A DNA stretch of 14,736 bases from Porticoccaceae bacterium (lineage in GTDB: Bacteria > Pseudomonadota > Gammaproteobacteria > Pseudomonadales > Porticoccaceae), in assembly GCA_002692165.1 (NCBI GenBank), contig NZJL01000067.1, positions 25,007 through 39,742 on the forward strand, in the 5' to 3' direction. The notes beneath the pieces are model-generated. The model saw only the letters and a program-made list of their open reading frames with translations, did not search any database and was not told where the DNA came from. Each line of letters opens with the position of its first letter. The stretch's first letter is position 1. Positions 14,372-14,736 of this stretch are shown one piece after another. Both the position numbers and the translations under genes were made by a program.

Positions 14372-14736
14372 AACTGATTAACTTTGATCATCTTCACGGT
14401 TGTGTTTTTGCTGTCCCAGAAGAACTTGTAAACTACCGAGGATTTTTCGAATATCATCTGCAGAGCTCCATCCGGTTCCATATAGCCATAAGACATAAAA
14501 GCAAATATTGGAAGGGGATCGGACTCTAGCAAATTGAACCGCGCGCCCGCGCTAGGGATCCCGCCCACTGAAGAATAAAATGGCACATTTGACCCCCCCC
14601 GCTCTGAAACATTCCATCTGACTTCAGCATCAGCATCAATAATAAACGGAGGTATTGAATTCTCTAACAACCAGCGGTTCCGAAAGTAAACTAGCGGCTC
14701 TAATTTACGATCCAAGTCCGATTTGTTGTTAATGAC
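14368..14736 (-). CDS. gspH: T2SS minor pseudopilin GspH, C-terminal part (cut by window edge)
   Basis: The frame is open through the right edge, reading V-I-N-N-K-S-D-L-D-R-K-L-E-P from the last base. A TTG at 14715 is internal, not the start. About 122 residues of the globular C-terminal region are visible, including PFIIDADAEVRWNVSE and YGYMEPDGALQMIF, which resemble GspH/FimT-type beta-strand domains. The prepilin leader and N-terminal helix are off the window. The call rests mainly on position directly before gspI with an ATGA overlap. A run of eight G (coding strand, 14600-14593) encodes the Gly-Gly of SERGGS. GspH is the first tip pseudopilin to join the major pseudopilin GspG. Confidence 0.75.
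   Translation of the reverse strand, partial: VINNKSDLDRKLEPLVYFRNRWLLENSIPPFIIDADAEVRWNVSERGGSNVPFYSSVGGIPSAGARFNLLESDPLPIFAFMSYGYMEPDGALQMIFEKSSVVYKFFWDSKNTTVKMIKVNQL

Noticed and set aside
14368..14715. gspH as a complete 115-residue gene starting at TTG 14715
   Set aside because: The frame continues open to the window edge and this version would lack the prepilin leader and N-terminal helix, so it is a truncated gene.
1..14736. CRISPR arrays, tRNA/rRNA genes, insertion sequences, toxin-antitoxin pairs
   Set aside because: No direct-repeat/spacer pattern, cloverleaf, transposase frame or terminal inverted repeats were seen on either strand.

Overview
The window looks like chromosomal DNA from a gammaproteobacterium, probably a marine or aquatic one. 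The evidence is a gammaproteobacterial-type AceK, a Gsp-type type II secretion system (T2SS) with its GspA/GspB accessory pair, and a DnaT-like plus lambda P-like protein pair next to radA. Base composition looks moderate and slightly AT-leaning by eye. The genus cannot be named from this sequence.

Left end (1-390): a cobalamin (AdoCbl) riboswitch on the minus strand (about 71-258). It reads leftward into a gene whose first codons may begin at base 38 and which continues off the window. A tentative promoter sits upstream of it. Next is radA (387-1757, minus), with a TTG start.

Centre (1758-5453, plus strand): a rightward cluster divergent from radA. It encodes a DnaT-like protein with a winged-helix-like N-terminus and three tandem DnaT-type DNA-binding repeats. 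A lambda P-family (helicase-loader-like) protein overlaps it by 89 bases. AceK, the isocitrate dehydrogenase kinase/phosphatase, follows. The DnaT/P pair is the least textbook part of the window: it looks like a host-encoded primosome or helicase-loading module with no other phage gene nearby.

Right two thirds (5471-14736, minus strand): one T2SS operon read right to left. Its order is gspH (cut by the window edge), I, J, K, L, M, then C, D, A, B. Canonical operons start with C-D, so here C-D sit after M and are followed by A-B. No gspN is visible. H to M are packed with 4- or 8-base overlaps or gaps of 1-4 bases; the only sizeable gaps are M-C (68 bases, with an inverted repeat), C-D (23) and D-A (59). 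gspG, gspE and gspF are presumably beyond the right edge.

How the genes act together: GspD is the outer-membrane secretin. GspC links it to the inner-membrane platform (GspL, GspM and the unseen F and E). GspH/I/J/K are the minor pseudopilins at the tip. GspA/GspB probably help assemble the secretin through the peptidoglycan. Start-codon use is notable: four genes start at TTG and three at GTG, several fixed by in-frame stops just upstream.
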